A DNA stretch of 64,000 nucleotides from Gordonia iterans (GTDB lineage Bacteria; Actinomycetota; Actinomycetes; Mycobacteriales; Mycobacteriaceae), in the NCBI RefSeq assembly GCF_002993285.1, contig NZ_CP027433.1, positions 496,001-560,000 on the forward strand. The letters are read 5' to 3'. Within the stretch, counting starts at the first letter, position 1. Every line of letters starts with the position of its first letter. This document shows positions 42,635-51,950 of the stretch, piece by piece. The translations under genes and the position numbers were made by a program. The notes beneath the pieces were generated by a model. The model made no database searches and was not told the origin of the DNA. It saw nothing but the letters and a program-made list of their open reading frames with translations.

Positions 42635-43953
42635 TCAGCGCGCCGATGCGGCCGACGGCGTCGCTCGGGCCGAGGCCCGGGTTCGGGTCGCGAACGTCAC
42701 CGCATACGCCACCGACGCGGTCACGACGATCGCGAGACTCGTCCACCAGCCGAGGGCTGCGACACCGGTGGCCAGCAGCACGATCGCGGCCACGACGGCG
42801 ACGACGATTCCCGCGGCGATCCCGAGGTCGCCGCCGGATCCCGCCAATTGCGCACCCATCAGCGCGGCCGCCACCAGGGCGACGAGCAGGAGCAGGACCG
42901 GCGCGCCCACGTCGAACAGGGCCAGCGCCGCGGCCACGACAGCGGCCGCCGTCAGCCAGCTCGGCGCCACCGCGAACTCGGACGGCGGAGCCCCGGACTC
43001 GCTGTTCGGCTCGTCGTCGGCCGACACGGGATCCGCGGGCCCGGGATCGACCGGGAGTCCGGCCCGGGCCGCCCCCGACAGGGCGTGCGCGACGAACGCG
43101 GTGAACAGGATCGTGTGGATCATCAGCATCAGGCCGGCCAGCCCCGGCAGCATGTCCAGGTTCGCCGGGATGGTGAAGAACTCCATGGACGGCACCAGGA
43201 CGGCGCCGCCGAGCAGCATCATCATGCCGATCACGATCAGCGCCACGATGATCACGGCGCCGCCCAGGGTGCGCGGGCGCGACCACCTGCCCACCAGCGC
43301 ACTGGTGCGCAGCGTGTTGTCGGCCCAGCCGATCACGATCATCACGACGGCGATTCCCACGCCGGCGGATGCCGACAGACCGTCGACCAGCCGCACGGGC
43401 GAGGCGACCACGCCCGGGCCGCCGAGGTAGAACCCGACCGCGAGCGACAGCACCACCGGCACGATCATGAACCACATCGCCGTCGAGCCGATACGGTGCG
43501 TCGCCGCCAGCTGCTGTGCGTACACGAGGTACCCGGCGACGACGGTGATCGCCAGGACGATGATGCGCGGATCGAGCCGGCTCAACAGGGAGAGCGTCTG
43601 GCCCGCCGAGATCAGCAGCACGGCGGTGATGCCCGTCGAGACGGCGAACCGCACCGGACCGTTCGGCCGCGGACTCCGGCGCCGGCGGCGGTCCGCGAAC
43701 GGTCGAGGGCGAACACGGCGGCCAAGAACGCGAGACCCATGACGACCAGCAACACGAGGAGGCCGGCCAGCGCCAGGCCGCTGGAAGCGAGCACCGGCAC
43801 CGCCAGCACGGCGTAGACCAGCACCGCCGCGATGCCGCCGCGGCGCATCGCTCCCGGCCCCGGCGGCCGTGGGCTCCGGAACGCCGCCCACGTCACGATC
43901 AGGAAGGCGAGCGCCAGCGCAAGCGAGGCTTCGAGCGCGATGTCCCGATTCAT
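42635..43953 (-). pseudogene. Frameshifted polytopic membrane protein
   Basis: The ATG at 43953 overlaps the preceding stop (TGATG) and opens a membrane protein (MNRDIALEASLALALAFLIVTWAAF, then two more spans ending FALDRSRTAAGAGVR). At about 43660-43690 the coding sequence moves to another frame and continues as GPVRFAVSTGITAVLLISAG through roughly nine more spans to a stop at 42635. Together this is about 439 codons, about twelve spans. The span of 1319 bases is not a multiple of three, in line with one indel in a GC-rich tract. It is a real frameshift or a sequencing error. The family is not recognised. Confidence 0.7.
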
Positions 43954-44665
43954 CAGTTCACCCCCGTCACCGTGCCGACGGTGCCCAGCAGTTGGTTGGC
44001 GCAGTTGTTCGGTGGTGTTTGCTCTTGTTCACGGCGACGTCGCCGATCATGGGCGACCGATCGCGGACCGCCCGCATCGCGTCCAGGACTCCGCGCCCCT
44101 CGAGCGGACCAGACCAGGTACGACGACGGTCCCGGCGCCCCCATCCCGGAGTAGTCCGAGCCGACGACGGCCAGTCCGGCGTCGAGCAGCGGTTTGAGGT
44201 GCGGAACCCACGCGGTGTAGCCGGGCGTCGACGGCTGGAACGGGGTGTGGCTGATGCCGCACATGCGTCCGACGCCGGTGGTTCCGTGCGCGAACGAGAC
44301 CAGCGGGTAGCCGCGGTTCGGACCCTGTGCTGCCGGCGCCGCGTAGACGCCGGACACCGGAAGCCTGTTCCCCTGGAGGTCGGTCGAGACATAGAGGATG
44401 CGGTACATCCGGACCTCCGGAGGCGCATCGGCGACCGGCTCGGCGGCGAACAGCTCGCCGACCTCGGCGTCGTCGGGCATCGGGGTGTCGTAGAACGGAC
44501 TGAGCGGAGGGGGCACCGCGGTGTCGAAGTCGCCGCCCTCGCCCTGCCACTCCTGATTCATCGGCGCGTCGACCAACGACGTTGCCGGGGCGGTGGCGAT
44601 CAGGCCAGGCCGCTGATCACCGCGGCCCCGATCGCGATCTACACGTGCGTTCTGCGAGACGCCAC
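43953..44665 (-). pseudogene. Multiply disrupted secreted lipase
   Basis: Remains of a LIP-family lipase like that at 20.0-21.2 kb. Reading from a GTG at 44665 gives a short basic start, then TAG where Glu is expected, and the signal-like IAIGAAVISGLA. A frame change brings ATAPATSLVDAPMNQEW and a good lipase N-half (MYRILYVSTDLQGNRLPVSG, FAHGTTGVGRMCG, VVGSDYSGMGAPGPSSYLVWS). A second frame change gives GVLDAMRAVRD, then a jump to a C-terminal NNCANQLLGTVGTV end. The nucleophile-elbow region and most of the C-half are deleted. At least one nonsense codon, two frame changes and an internal deletion make a dead gene. Confidence 0.75.
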
Positions 44666-44818
44666 GTCGACTCCTTGCCGGTCGGGGTGGCACCCGCCGC
44701 GGGACGGCGTCGGCGCCCCTGAATCTGTGACACGTCCAGGGTCGCACCGGGCGGGGGCCTGCCGCTGCGGGTTGCGCGATGCAGGTGCTCGTCGAGTCGG
44801 TCGGAACGCCTCGCGGGC

Positions 44819-45247
44819 TCAGTCGAAGTCGGCGCCGGTCTGTGGGGGAGTCGCCGCCAGCAGGTCGTTCTCCGCGTCGGTGAACGCCCGCGCCCGCGAC
44901 AACAGCCGCACGCCCTCGGGCGCCTCCAGCGAGAACCCGGCGCCGCGGCCGGGGACCACATCGAGGATCAGCTGGGTGTGCTTCCACACTTCGAACTGAT
45001 CCCCGGCGATCCACACCCGAACCGGCGGCAGAGGACTGGGCAACTCCAGTTCACCGACCAGGACGTCGCGCTGACCGATGCGGTACTCGCCGACCGGGTA
45101 ACACATCGGCGCCGAACCGTCGCAGCAGCCGCCGGACTGGTGGATCATCAGGCCGCCGTGCATCTCGGTCAGTTTGGTCAGCAACTCGGTGGCGGCCGGA
45201 CGCGCCACCACGCGATCGGGGGTTGCGCCCGCGGGGGAATCGCTCAT
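44819..45247 (-). CDS. DUF779 protein
   Basis: 142 residues covering the DUF779 domain (PF05610). The N-terminal motif MIHQSGGCCDGSAPMC with three Cys could bind a metal. VGELELPSPLPPVRVWIAGDQFEVWKHTQLILDVVPGRG is the family core. This family is almost always encoded beside an aldehyde dehydrogenase, as here (145 bp downstream on the same strand), but its biochemical role is unknown. Confidence 0.88.
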   Translation of the reverse strand: MSDSPAGATPDRVVARPAATELLTKLTEMHGGLMIHQSGGCCDGSAPMCYPVGEYRIGQRDVLVGELELPSPLPPVRVWIAGDQFEVWKHTQLILDVVPGRGAGFSLEAPEGVRLLSRARAFTDAENDLLAATPPQTGADFD

Positions 45248-45392
45248 CGTCGTACCTCCGTGTACCCGTTCGTCATGTCCTCTACCTCCATCCCTCCGGA
45301 CGCCCCGGAGCTCGAACGGCCGCCGGCCCGTCGTCGGGCCCCGGAAGCCCCGGACACGACGACGGGCGGACGTCCTCTTCGGCGAGCGACCT

Positions 45393-46916
45393 CTAGAAGA
45401 AGCCCTTCGGGTCCTGGCTGTAGCCGACCAGCAGGTTCTTGGTCTGCTGGTAGTGCGACAGCATCATCAGGTGGTTCTCGCGGCCGATGCCGGAGTTCTT
45501 GTACCCGCCGAACGCGGCGTGCGCCGGGTAGTCGTGGTAGGTGTTGGTCCACACGCGGCCGGCCTGGATGTCGCGGCCGGCGCGGTAGGCAACGGTGCCG
45601 TTGCGGCTCCACACGCCTGCGCCCAGCCCGTAGAGGGTGTCGTTGGCGATGCGGATGGCGTCGTCGTAGTCGGAGAAGCTGGTCACCGCGAGGACCGGAC
45701 CGAAGATCTCCTCCTGGAAGATCCGCATGTCGTTGTTGCCCGCGAACACCGTCGGCTTGATGTAGTAGCCGCCGGAGAGGTCGCCGCCCAGGTCGACGGG
45801 CTCGCCGCCGATCAGCACCTTGGCGCCCTCCTCCTTGCCGATGGCCAGGTACGACTGGATCTTCTCGTACTGGTCGTTCGACGCCTGCGCGCCCATCATG
45901 GTCTCGGTGTCGAGCGGGTTGCCCTGCTTGATCTTGCTGACCCGATCCACCGCGCGCTCCAGGAAGTCGTCGTAGATGCCTTCCTGGATCAGGGCGCGGC
46001 TCGGGCAGGTGCAGACCTCGCCCTGATTGAGCGCGAACATCGTGAAGCCCTCGAGGGCGCGCTGGACGAAGCTGTCTTCTTCCAGCAGCACGTCGTCGAA
46101 GAAGATGTTCGGGCTCTTGCCGCCGAGCTCCAGGGTCACCGGAATCAGATTCTCCGACGCGTACTGGGAGATCAAGCGGCCGGTGGTGGTCTCGCCGGTG
46201 AAGGCGATCTTGCGGATCCGGTTGCTGGACGCGAGCGGTTTGCCGGCCTCCACGCCGAAGCCGTTCACGATGTTCACCACGCCGGCTGGGATCACGTCGG
46301 TGAGCAGGCTCATCAGATACAGGATCGACGCCGGGGTCTGCTCGGCCGGCTTGAGGACCACGCAATTGCCGGCGGCCAGCGCGGGTGCCAGCTTCCAGAC
46401 GGCCATCAGGATCGGGAAGTTCCACGGGATGATCTGGCCGACGACGCCCAGCGGCTCGTGGAAGTGGTAGGCGACGGTGTTCTCGTCGATCTCGGAGATG
46501 CCGCCCTCTTGCGCCCGGATCACGCCCGCGTAGTAACGGAAGTGGTCGATCGCCAGGGGGATGTCGGCGGCGAGGGTCTCGCGGATCGCCTTACCGTTCT
46601 CCCAGCTCTCGGCGAGCGCGATCTTCTCCAGATTCGCTTCCATCACGTCGGCGATCTTGTTCAGCACCGCGGCGCGCTCGGCCACCGCCGTCTTGCCCCA
46701 CGCGGGTGCCGCGGCGTGCGCGGCGTCGAGGGCGAGGTCGATGTCCTCCGCGGTGGAACGGGCCACCTCGCAGAAGGTCTTGCCGTCGATCGGCGACGGA
46801 TTCTCGAAGTACTGACCCTTGACCGGCGGGACCCACTGGCCGCCGATGAAGTTGTCGTAGCGGGACTCGTAGCTCATGAGCGAGCCATCGGATCCGGGCT
46901 TGGCGAATACCGGCAT
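45393..46916 (-). CDS. NAD-dependent aldehyde dehydrogenase (ExaC/AldA type)
   Basis: A 507-residue ALDH that oxidises short-chain aldehydes such as acetaldehyde to acids. Landmarks: [17 protein letters not shown], the oxyanion Asn in [17 protein letters not shown], catalytic Glu in [10 protein letters not shown], catalytic Cys in [18 protein letters not shown] and the C-terminal NSGIGRENH...[14 protein letters not shown] characteristic of the ExaC/acetaldehyde group. AAAGGAG lies eight bases before the ATG. Upstream is a GAF-domain regulator and downstream DUF779, a standard three-gene module. Confidence 0.93.
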   Translation of the reverse strand: MPVFAKPGSDGSLMSYESRYDNFIGGQWVPPVKGQYFENPSPIDGKTFCEVARSTAEDIDLALDAAHAAAPAWGKTAVAERAAVLNKIADVMEANLEKIALAESWENGKAIRETLAADIPLAIDHFRYYAGVIRAQEGGISEIDENTVAYHFHEPLGVVGQIIPWNFPILMAVWKLAPALAAGNCVVLKPAEQTPASILYLMSLLTDVIPAGVVNIVNGFGVEAGKPLASSNRIRKIAFTGETTTGRLISQYASENLIPVTLELGGKSPNIFFDDVLLEEDSFVQRALEGFTMFALNQGEVCTCPSRALIQEGIYDDFLERAVDRVSKIKQGNPLDTETMMGAQASNDQYEKIQSYLAIGKEEGAKVLIGGEPVDLGGDLSGGYYIKPTVFAGNNDMRIFQEEIFGPVLAVTSFSDYDDAIRIANDTLYGLGAGVWSRNGTVAYRAGRDIQAGRVWTNTYHDYPAHAAFGGYKNSGIGRENHLMMLSHYQQTKNLLVGYSQDPKGFF

Positions 46917-47021
46917 CGAACTCTCCTTTGTGCGAGGTGACTGCATTGTCAGGTCACGCGCTGGTGATCTGTCCCACAGCGTAGAGGCGATGTGGTTGCA
47001 GTCACGTTGCAACCGAGGGGG

Positions 47022-48281
47022 TCAGTTCAGCCCGAAACGCCGGTCGAGCAGACGGGCGCGGCCGGCGGAGATGGTCCGCCGCGGATCCCCGGCGGGGAGC
47101 ACTGCGGTGAGGCGCTGCCAGGCGAGCAGGTCGTCGCGGCCGTGCGGCGACGCCGTCCACGCGGTCAGGGCGTCCGAATCGGACGCGGCCAGCAGTCGGG
47201 ACCGCAGATCTTCCCGGACCTCCTCGAAGAGTTCGACGACGCCGGGGGCCGCCGATTCGGCCAGCAGTCCGCCGCGGCCGAGGCGGGCGATCGCCTCGGT
47301 CAGCGAGCCCGTGGCGATCAGCTCGCCGAGCTCGGCGACGTCGGACGTGGCCTCGACGGTGAGCCGGTACGGGCGGGCGGCGATCAGGTCGCCCAGATCG
47401 CGACGCAGCCGCGAGATCTCCGCGCGCACGGTCACTGCGCCGAGCTCGCCGTCGGACAGCAGCATCGCCAGCTCGTCGGTGCCCAATCCCTCGGGGCGGC
47501 TGGTCAGCAACAGCAGAATCTCCGCGTGGCGGGGGGAGAGCGGCCGGGTGCGGCCGTCGGGTGTGGCCCACCCGGGGGTGCCCAGCACGGTCAGGCGCGG
47601 CACGGAGTGGATCGGCAGGCCGCGGACGGCGGGGCTCAGGTCGACGGCTTTGGCCAGGAGCTCGCGTTCCACCGCGGCCACTACCGAACGCACCGCCGCG
47701 AGGGCGAACGGCTGGCCGGCGGCGTCGCCGCCCGTCACGTCGATCGCGCCGATCACCTCGCCGGTCGTCGGGTTGTGCACGGGGGCGGCAGCGCAGTTGA
47801 ACTCGTGCACCCGGGACACGAAATGCTCGGGTCCGCGGATCTGCACACCCTGGTCGACGGTCAGGGCCAGCCCCGGCGCGTTGGTGCCGACGGTGTGCTC
47901 GCTCCACACCGAGCCCTCCACGAAGTCGATGCGCGCGGCTGCATCGCGTGCGCTCCGGTCGCCTTCCACCCAGAGCAGGCGACCGTGCTGGTCGGTGAGG
48001 GCGACGACGACGTCGGTGCCGACGATGTCGTCGATCATCAGGGACTGCACCAGCGGCCGCATCGCGGTCAGCGGGTGTCCCGCTCGGTACTCCTCGAAGT
48101 CGGCGGCGCTCCACTGGGCGGGGTCGACGTCCACGTGCGCGCCGGCCGGATCGAGACCGCCCTGCGCCGACCGTTGCCACGAGTCGCGCACCACCTTGCG
48201 CACGGCCTCGGCGGGCGGCTCGACCCCCGCGAGGAACCGTTCGTACGCACGCCGGACCCGGGTCAGCGGGGCTTCTGCCAT
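47022..48281 (-). CDS. GAF-domain transcriptional regulator (AcoR-like, lacking the AAA domain)
   Basis: A 419-residue regulator. The N-terminal domain has RDSWQRSAQGGLDPAGA and a GAF sensor (residues ~80-210, with VEGSVWSEHTVGTNAPGLALT and FNCAAAPVHNPTTGEVIGAIDVTGG), as in AcoR activators. The sigma-54 AAA domain is absent. Instead a winged-helix region (~235-330, LSPRHAEILLLLTSRPEGLGTDELAMLL and VTVRAEISRLRRDLG) gives DNA binding. Directly upstream of the aldehyde dehydrogenase on the same strand (105 bp), it probably senses an aldehyde or its source and activates that gene. Confidence 0.88.
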   Translation of the reverse strand: MAEAPLTRVRRAYERFLAGVEPPAEAVRKVVRDSWQRSAQGGLDPAGAHVDVDPAQWSAADFEEYRAGHPLTAMRPLVQSLMIDDIVGTDVVVALTDQHGRLLWVEGDRSARDAAARIDFVEGSVWSEHTVGTNAPGLALTVDQGVQIRGPEHFVSRVHEFNCAAAPVHNPTTGEVIGAIDVTGGDAAGQPFALAAVRSVVAAVERELLAKAVDLSPAVRGLPIHSVPRLTVLGTPGWATPDGRTRPLSPRHAEILLLLTSRPEGLGTDELAMLLSDGELGAVTVRAEISRLRRDLGDLIAARPYRLTVEATSDVAELGELIATGSLTEAIARLGRGGLLAESAAPGVVELFEEVREDLRSRLLAASDSDALTAWTASPHGRDDLLAWQRLTAVLPAGDPRRTISAGRARLLDRRFGLN

Positions 48282-48420
48282 GGCGACTCCGGGTGCGGCG
48301 GTGGGCGGCGGGAAGGCTTCGACGGAGAAACCTTGTCATTGATTCTGCGCCTCGTCGGTGGTGTCGGCAATAATCGTGAGGTGAAGCGGCCGCGGGTGCC
48401 GGCTGGGCGAGGAGATGCAG

Positions 48421-48954
48421 ATGACCGAGAGCACGACCTCGAGTACGCCGTCGAAGGACGCGCCCGCACCCGGGAACGCGCGATCGCACAACTCCTCCGA
48501 GCCCGCCGTGGACACCGGGTCCGAGGGCACCAAGGAGGTCGCGCGCCGCGACCTCGGCGACGACCGCGGGCGTACCGTCATCGCGGACACGGTGGTCGCC
48601 AAGATCGCCGGGATCGCCACCCGGGAGATCGGCGGCGTGTACGACCTGGGCGGCACCGGTGAACGCATGGTCGGCAAGGTGCGCGACTTCGTGCCCGGCA
48701 CGTCGTCGAACGTCACCCAGGGCATCGAGGTGGAGGTCGGGGAGCGCCAGACGGCGGTCGACGTGCAGATCATCGCCGAGTACGGCGTCCCGATCCACCA
48801 GCTCGCCAACGCCATCCGGCGCAACGTGGTCGGGGCCATCGAGCAGATGACCGGGCTCGAAGTGACCGAGGTGAACGTCACCGTGCACGACGTGCATCTG
48901 CCCGATGCCGAGACTCCGAGCAACGATCCCGCGCAACCCCCGCGCGTGCAGTGA
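48421..48954 (+). CDS. Asp23/Gls24-family envelope stress protein
   Basis: First gene of a seven-gene overlapping operon. 177 residues from the ATG at 48421, which has GAGGAG six bases upstream (the ATG at 48415 lies inside that site). A disordered Ser/Thr/Pro tail (~45 residues) is followed by the Asp23 domain: RTVIADTVVAKIAGIATREIGGVYDLGG, GIEVEVGERQTAVDVQIIAEYGVPIHQLANAIRRNVVGAIEQMTGLEVTEVNVTVHDVHL. In Firmicutes the family lies under the membrane, anchored by AmaP, and signals wall stress. In actinobacteria the role is not well defined. Confidence 0.88.
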   Translation: MTESTTSSTPSKDAPAPGNARSHNSSEPAVDTGSEGTKEVARRDLGDDRGRTVIADTVVAKIAGIATREIGGVYDLGGTGERMVGKVRDFVPGTSSNVTQGIEVEVGERQTAVDVQIIAEYGVPIHQLANAIRRNVVGAIEQMTGLEVTEVNVTVHDVHLPDAETPSNDPAQPPRVQ

Positions 48955-49289
48955 CCGGTCTCGGCGGCCCGGATCCGCTCGGCGAACTGGCCGAGGGGAT
49001 CGCCCGAGCGGCGTTGGCCGTGCCGGGGGTCGCCGCCCTGTCGGGAGGCGCGTTCGGGGCCGTCGCCACCTCGCTGCCCGGGCGTCGCGTGGTCGGCGTG
49101 GCGCTGCGCGAGACGTCCGGGGAGGTGGCGTTCGTCGGTGAGCTCGGATACGACCTGCGGGCCGTCGCCGAGCGGGTGCGGGCGTCGGCCGAAGAACTGG
49201 CCGGGCGGCCGATCGACGTCGTCGTGGCCGATCTGCAGGCGCCCGGTGACCGTACAGTCGGCGAACACACAGAGAGTGACGAGAGATGA
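48951..49289 (+). CDS. Short Asp23-like protein
   Basis: 112 residues from a GTG overlapping the previous stop (GTGA). The pattern ELAEGIARAALAVPGVAALSGGAFGAVATSLPG...GVALRETSGEVAFVGELGYDLRAVAERVRASAEELAGRPIDVVVADLQ follows the Asp23 order of strand-helix-strand without the long N-terminal tail. It is probably a diverged paralogue that forms mixed assemblies with its neighbours. Similarity is weak and judged by pattern. Confidence 0.65.
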   Translation: MTGLGGPDPLGELAEGIARAALAVPGVAALSGGAFGAVATSLPGRRVVGVALRETSGEVAFVGELGYDLRAVAERVRASAEELAGRPIDVVVADLQAPGDRTVGEHTESDER

Positions 49290-49471
49290 ACAGTAGTTGT
49301 GCCGTCGTCGGCCTCATCGCCGGTCTGCTGCTGGCGCTCACCGCGACCACCGGTGGTCTGGTCGGACTGCTGATCGGGGTGGTGCTCGGCGGGGCCGGGC
49401 TGGCGCTGGGGATGCATCGTGACGGTGCCATCGACTTGAGCGCGGTGCTCCGGAGCCGCAACCGTGGCTGA
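49286..49471 (+). CDS. Small membrane protein of the Asp23 operon
   Basis: 61 residues with two adjacent hydrophobic helices (residues ~5-22 and 24-42, Gly-rich turn) and a short basic tail. The ATG overlaps the previous stop (ATGA). Size and position match the DUF2273-type small membrane components found beside asp23/amaP. Confidence 0.7.
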   Translation: MNSSCAVVGLIAGLLLALTATTGGLVGLLIGVVLGGAGLALGMHRDGAIDLSAVLRSRNRG

Positions 49472-49925
49472 TGACGACGCCACGGTCGGCGCGGCCGTCG
49501 CCGGCGCCCTGGTGCTGGCCGACCGGGTCGGCGCCAAGATCGCCGAACGGGCCGCGCTGGACGTGGACGCCGTCGTCGCCTACAAGAGCCCGATGGGCTC
49601 CGCGCTCGGCGGGGTGTCGGCGGCCCGTTCGCTGGTCGGCGGGGTGTATCCGCGTGCCGAGATCGACATGGGCGCGTCAGCGCCGCGGCTGTCCATCGAG
49701 GTCGCGCTGGTCTGGCCGTCGGCGCTGACCGCGGTCTGCCGCGAACTGCGGACGCGCCTGACCGACGAGCTCGAACGGCTCACCGGTGTGCGCCCGGTGG
49801 CCGTCGACGTCGAGGTCGCTCACCTGGTTCCGCGCGCCGAGGTACGTGAGCTCGGCGCCGGAATGATCGAACTGCCGGCCGCCGGCGCCGGCGACGAGGC
49901 CGACGATGAGGGGGTCGATCCGTGA
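49464..49925 (+). CDS. Second Asp23/Gls24-like protein
   Basis: 153 residues starting at a GTG eight bases inside the end of the preceding gene. The middle carries AAVAGALVLADRVGAKIAERAALDVDAVVAYKSP, PRAEIDMGASAPRLSIEVALVWPSALTAVCRELRTRLTDELERLTGVRPVAVDVEVAHLV, an Asp23-type layout, and the C-terminus is acidic and Ala/Gly-rich. It likely partners the first Asp23 protein. Confidence 0.78.
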   Translation: MADDDATVGAAVAGALVLADRVGAKIAERAALDVDAVVAYKSPMGSALGGVSAARSLVGGVYPRAEIDMGASAPRLSIEVALVWPSALTAVCRELRTRLTDELERLTGVRPVAVDVEVAHLVPRAEVRELGAGMIELPAAGAGDEADDEGVDP

Positions 49926-50524
49926 GGAAGAAGAGTTCCGGTCACGCCTCGGCGGAAGCGACCGGTCCGGTGCTTCGCGACACCGCGGACGGTACCGTCC
50001 GCGATCCGGCCTCGCTGCCGAATGCCGCGCTCGTCGGGGCGATTCTCGGTGTGCTCCTGCTCGTTCTGGCCGGACTGGGTATCCGTGACCTCATCGTCCG
50101 CGCGGGCTGGCTGCACGGCCCGGAATGGCTGCGCGGTGCGACGCACTGGGGGACCGGGGTGGGCTGGCAGGGTTGGATGTGGGTGGTGGCGGTGCTGCTG
50201 ATCCTGGCCGGCGCCGGGATGCTGTGGTCGTCGGTCCAGACACGTCGTCGCACGTATCTCTCGGTGGGCCGGGGCGGCGTTCTGTGGACCCGCCCCCGCG
50301 CCGTCGCGCGCCGGTGCAGTGCCGCGGCCGGGGCGCTGCCGGGTGTGGACAGGGCGGTGACAGTGGTGGGTCGCCGGACTGTCGCGGTGACCGTGTTCGG
50401 TTCGCCCGCCGCCGTCGATGCGGACGCGGTCAGGGCGGCCGTGCAGAGGGTGCTCGACGGCCTCGGGCTCACCGCGAAAGTGAAGGTCAAGATCCGCTCG
50501 ACGGTGACGAGGGGGTCCGCGTGA
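49922..50524 (+). CDS. Two-span membrane protein (DUF6286-like)
   Basis: 200 residues with a GTG start overlapping the previous stop (GTGA). Basic N-terminus, two membrane helices (~38-58 and ~78-100), then a C-terminal cytoplasmic domain with ARRCSAAAGALPGVDRAVTVVGRRTVAVTVFGSPAAVDADAVRAAVQRVLDGLG, reminiscent of the AmaP soluble domain. It is typical of DUF6286 proteins in actinobacterial Asp23 operons; function unknown. Confidence 0.72.
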   Translation: MRKKSSGHASAEATGPVLRDTADGTVRDPASLPNAALVGAILGVLLLVLAGLGIRDLIVRAGWLHGPEWLRGATHWGTGVGWQGWMWVVAVLLILAGAGMLWSSVQTRRRTYLSVGRGGVLWTRPRAVARRCSAAAGALPGVDRAVTVVGRRTVAVTVFGSPAAVDADAVRAAVQRVLDGLGLTAKVKVKIRSTVTRGSA

Positions 50525-51084
50525 ATCGCCTTCCCGCAGCCTGGAACCGGATCTCGGTCGGTCTGGTCGGGATCGTCTTGGTCGTCGCCGGCCTCGCACT
50601 GATCTTCTCGCAGGTCAACGCCGGTGCACCGTCGCGCTGGGTCGACCGCATCGACCCGGAGAAGGTGCGCCACGCCGCCGATGCGGGGTGGTGGACGTGG
50701 ATCCTGATCGGGGTCGTGGTGCTCGCCGTGTTGTGGGGCATGAAGCTGCTGCTGACGCTGGTGCGCCCGCAGGCTGTCGACGTCCTGGTGCTCGACGGCT
50801 CCGGTGAGGGCGGCCGGATGACCGTCGCTCCCGGCCTGATCGCCGGAGCCGTCGCCGCCGAACTGGCCGCGAATCCGTTGTTCGACGACGTTTCGGTCAA
50901 GGCGCTCGACGACCGCGGTGCCAAGATCCTCCGCATCACGGTGACCGCGCCCCCGACGCGGTCGTACGACGAGATCACCGAGGCGCTGTCGGGGAGTGTC
51001 GAGCAGATCCGCGAGGCGGTCGCCGGTTCCGGGCTGCACGTGCAGGCGATGATCGACCTCGTGCCGCCGAAGGCCGGGAAGTGA
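50521..51084 (+). CDS. AmaP-like membrane anchor
   Basis: 187 residues from a GTG overlapping the previous stop. Two membrane helices (~10-30 and ~58-80) are separated by a short extracytoplasmic loop. The C-terminal soluble domain reads GGRMTVAPGLIAGAVAAELAANPLFDDVSVKALDDRGAKILRITVTAPP...ITEALSGSVEQIREAVAGSGLHVQAMIDLV. The layout equals the alkaline-shock membrane anchor AmaP. It would hold the Asp23 proteins at the membrane. Confidence 0.8.
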   Translation: MNRLPAAWNRISVGLVGIVLVVAGLALIFSQVNAGAPSRWVDRIDPEKVRHAADAGWWTWILIGVVVLAVLWGMKLLLTLVRPQAVDVLVLDGSGEGGRMTVAPGLIAGAVAAELAANPLFDDVSVKALDDRGAKILRITVTAPPTRSYDEITEALSGSVEQIREAVAGSGLHVQAMIDLVPPKAGK

Positions 51085-51911
51085 GCAGGCCGTCGCGCCG
51101 GTCGAGTGACTCCGCCGGCCGGTCGAGCGACGCGGTCTCTGCCGAATCCCGCTCGTTCCGGCTCGCGTACGTGCCGGGAGTGATGCCCGCGAAGTGGGTG
51201 CGCGCCTTTTCCGAGCGCCGTCCCGGCGTCGCCGTCGACCTGATCGCCTGCGCGGCCGCCGAGGCCGCTGATCGGGTGCGCGGCGGGCGGGCCGATGCCG
51301 CGCTGGCCCGGCCGGCGGCCGGTGGGGAGGACGGACTGGCGGTGATCAGGCTGTACGACGAGGTGCCCGTCGTCGTCGTGCCGAAGGATCACCTGTTGAC
51401 TGCGGTGGACGAGGTGACCTGCGCCGACCTGGCTGACGAGCTGTTTCTGCGGCCGCACGACGACGTGCTCGACTGGCCGGAACCGCCCGGTCAGAAGGCC
51501 GAGCATCGCCCGGACACCGCCGCCGACGCGGTGGAACTGGTGGCGGCCGGCGTCGGGCTGGTGGTGCTGCCGATGTCGATCGCCCGACTGCATCACCGGC
51601 GGGATCTGACGTTCCGGCCGATCGCCGACGGACCGGCGGCGCCGGTGGCGCTGCTGTGGGCCGACCCCGCGGACGACGTGATCGAGGAGTTCATCGGGGT
51701 GGTGCGGGGCCGCCGGCCCGGGTCGTCCCGGGGGAAGACCGAGGCGCCGAAGCGATCGGCGAAGGAGAAGGCAGCGGCCAAACGGGCCGCCCGCGAGGCT
51801 GCCGGCCAGCTTCCGCCGCGCCGATCTACGGGTGGACGCGGCAGCGCATCGCGGTCCGCCGGTGCCGGAAAGGCCAACGCCCGCCGGACCTCGCGGCGCG
51901 GCGGGCGTTGA
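51081..51911 (+). CDS. LysR-type substrate-binding domain protein without HTH, basic tail
   Basis: 276 residues from a GTG overlapping the amaP-like stop. A short Ser/Arg-rich start leads straight into the LysR effector domain (FRLAYVPGVMPAKWVRAFSERRPGVAVDL, RADAALARPA, YDEVPVVVVPKDHLL, VAAGVGLVVLPMSIARL). No winged HTH is present. The last ~60 residues are Lys/Arg/Ala/Ser-rich and could bind nucleic acid or the membrane. It may be a ligand sensor for the stress operon rather than a classical regulator. Linkage to the operon is clear from overlap; function is inferred. Confidence 0.75.
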   Translation: MSRPSRRSSDSAGRSSDAVSAESRSFRLAYVPGVMPAKWVRAFSERRPGVAVDLIACAAAEAADRVRGGRADAALARPAAGGEDGLAVIRLYDEVPVVVVPKDHLLTAVDEVTCADLADELFLRPHDDVLDWPEPPGQKAEHRPDTAADAVELVAAGVGLVVLPMSIARLHHRRDLTFRPIADGPAAPVALLWADPADDVIEEFIGVVRGRRPGSSRGKTEAPKRSAKEKAAAKRAAREAAGQLPPRRSTGGRGSASRSAGAGKANARRTSRRGGR

Positions 51912-51950
51912 TCTGTCGCTGATTGTTCAGTTACTGAGCGGGTCCGGAGC

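Noticed and set aside
43953..45014. A 353-codon frame over the broken lipase treated as an intact gene
   Set aside because: Its first ~150 residues are Arg-rich non-lipase sequence, and the nucleophile-elbow region is missing; the lipase parts lie in more than one frame.
50125..50520. Upstream extension of the AmaP-like frame
   Set aside because: It lies wholly within the DUF6286-like gene in another frame. The GTGA overlap at 50521 is the natural start.
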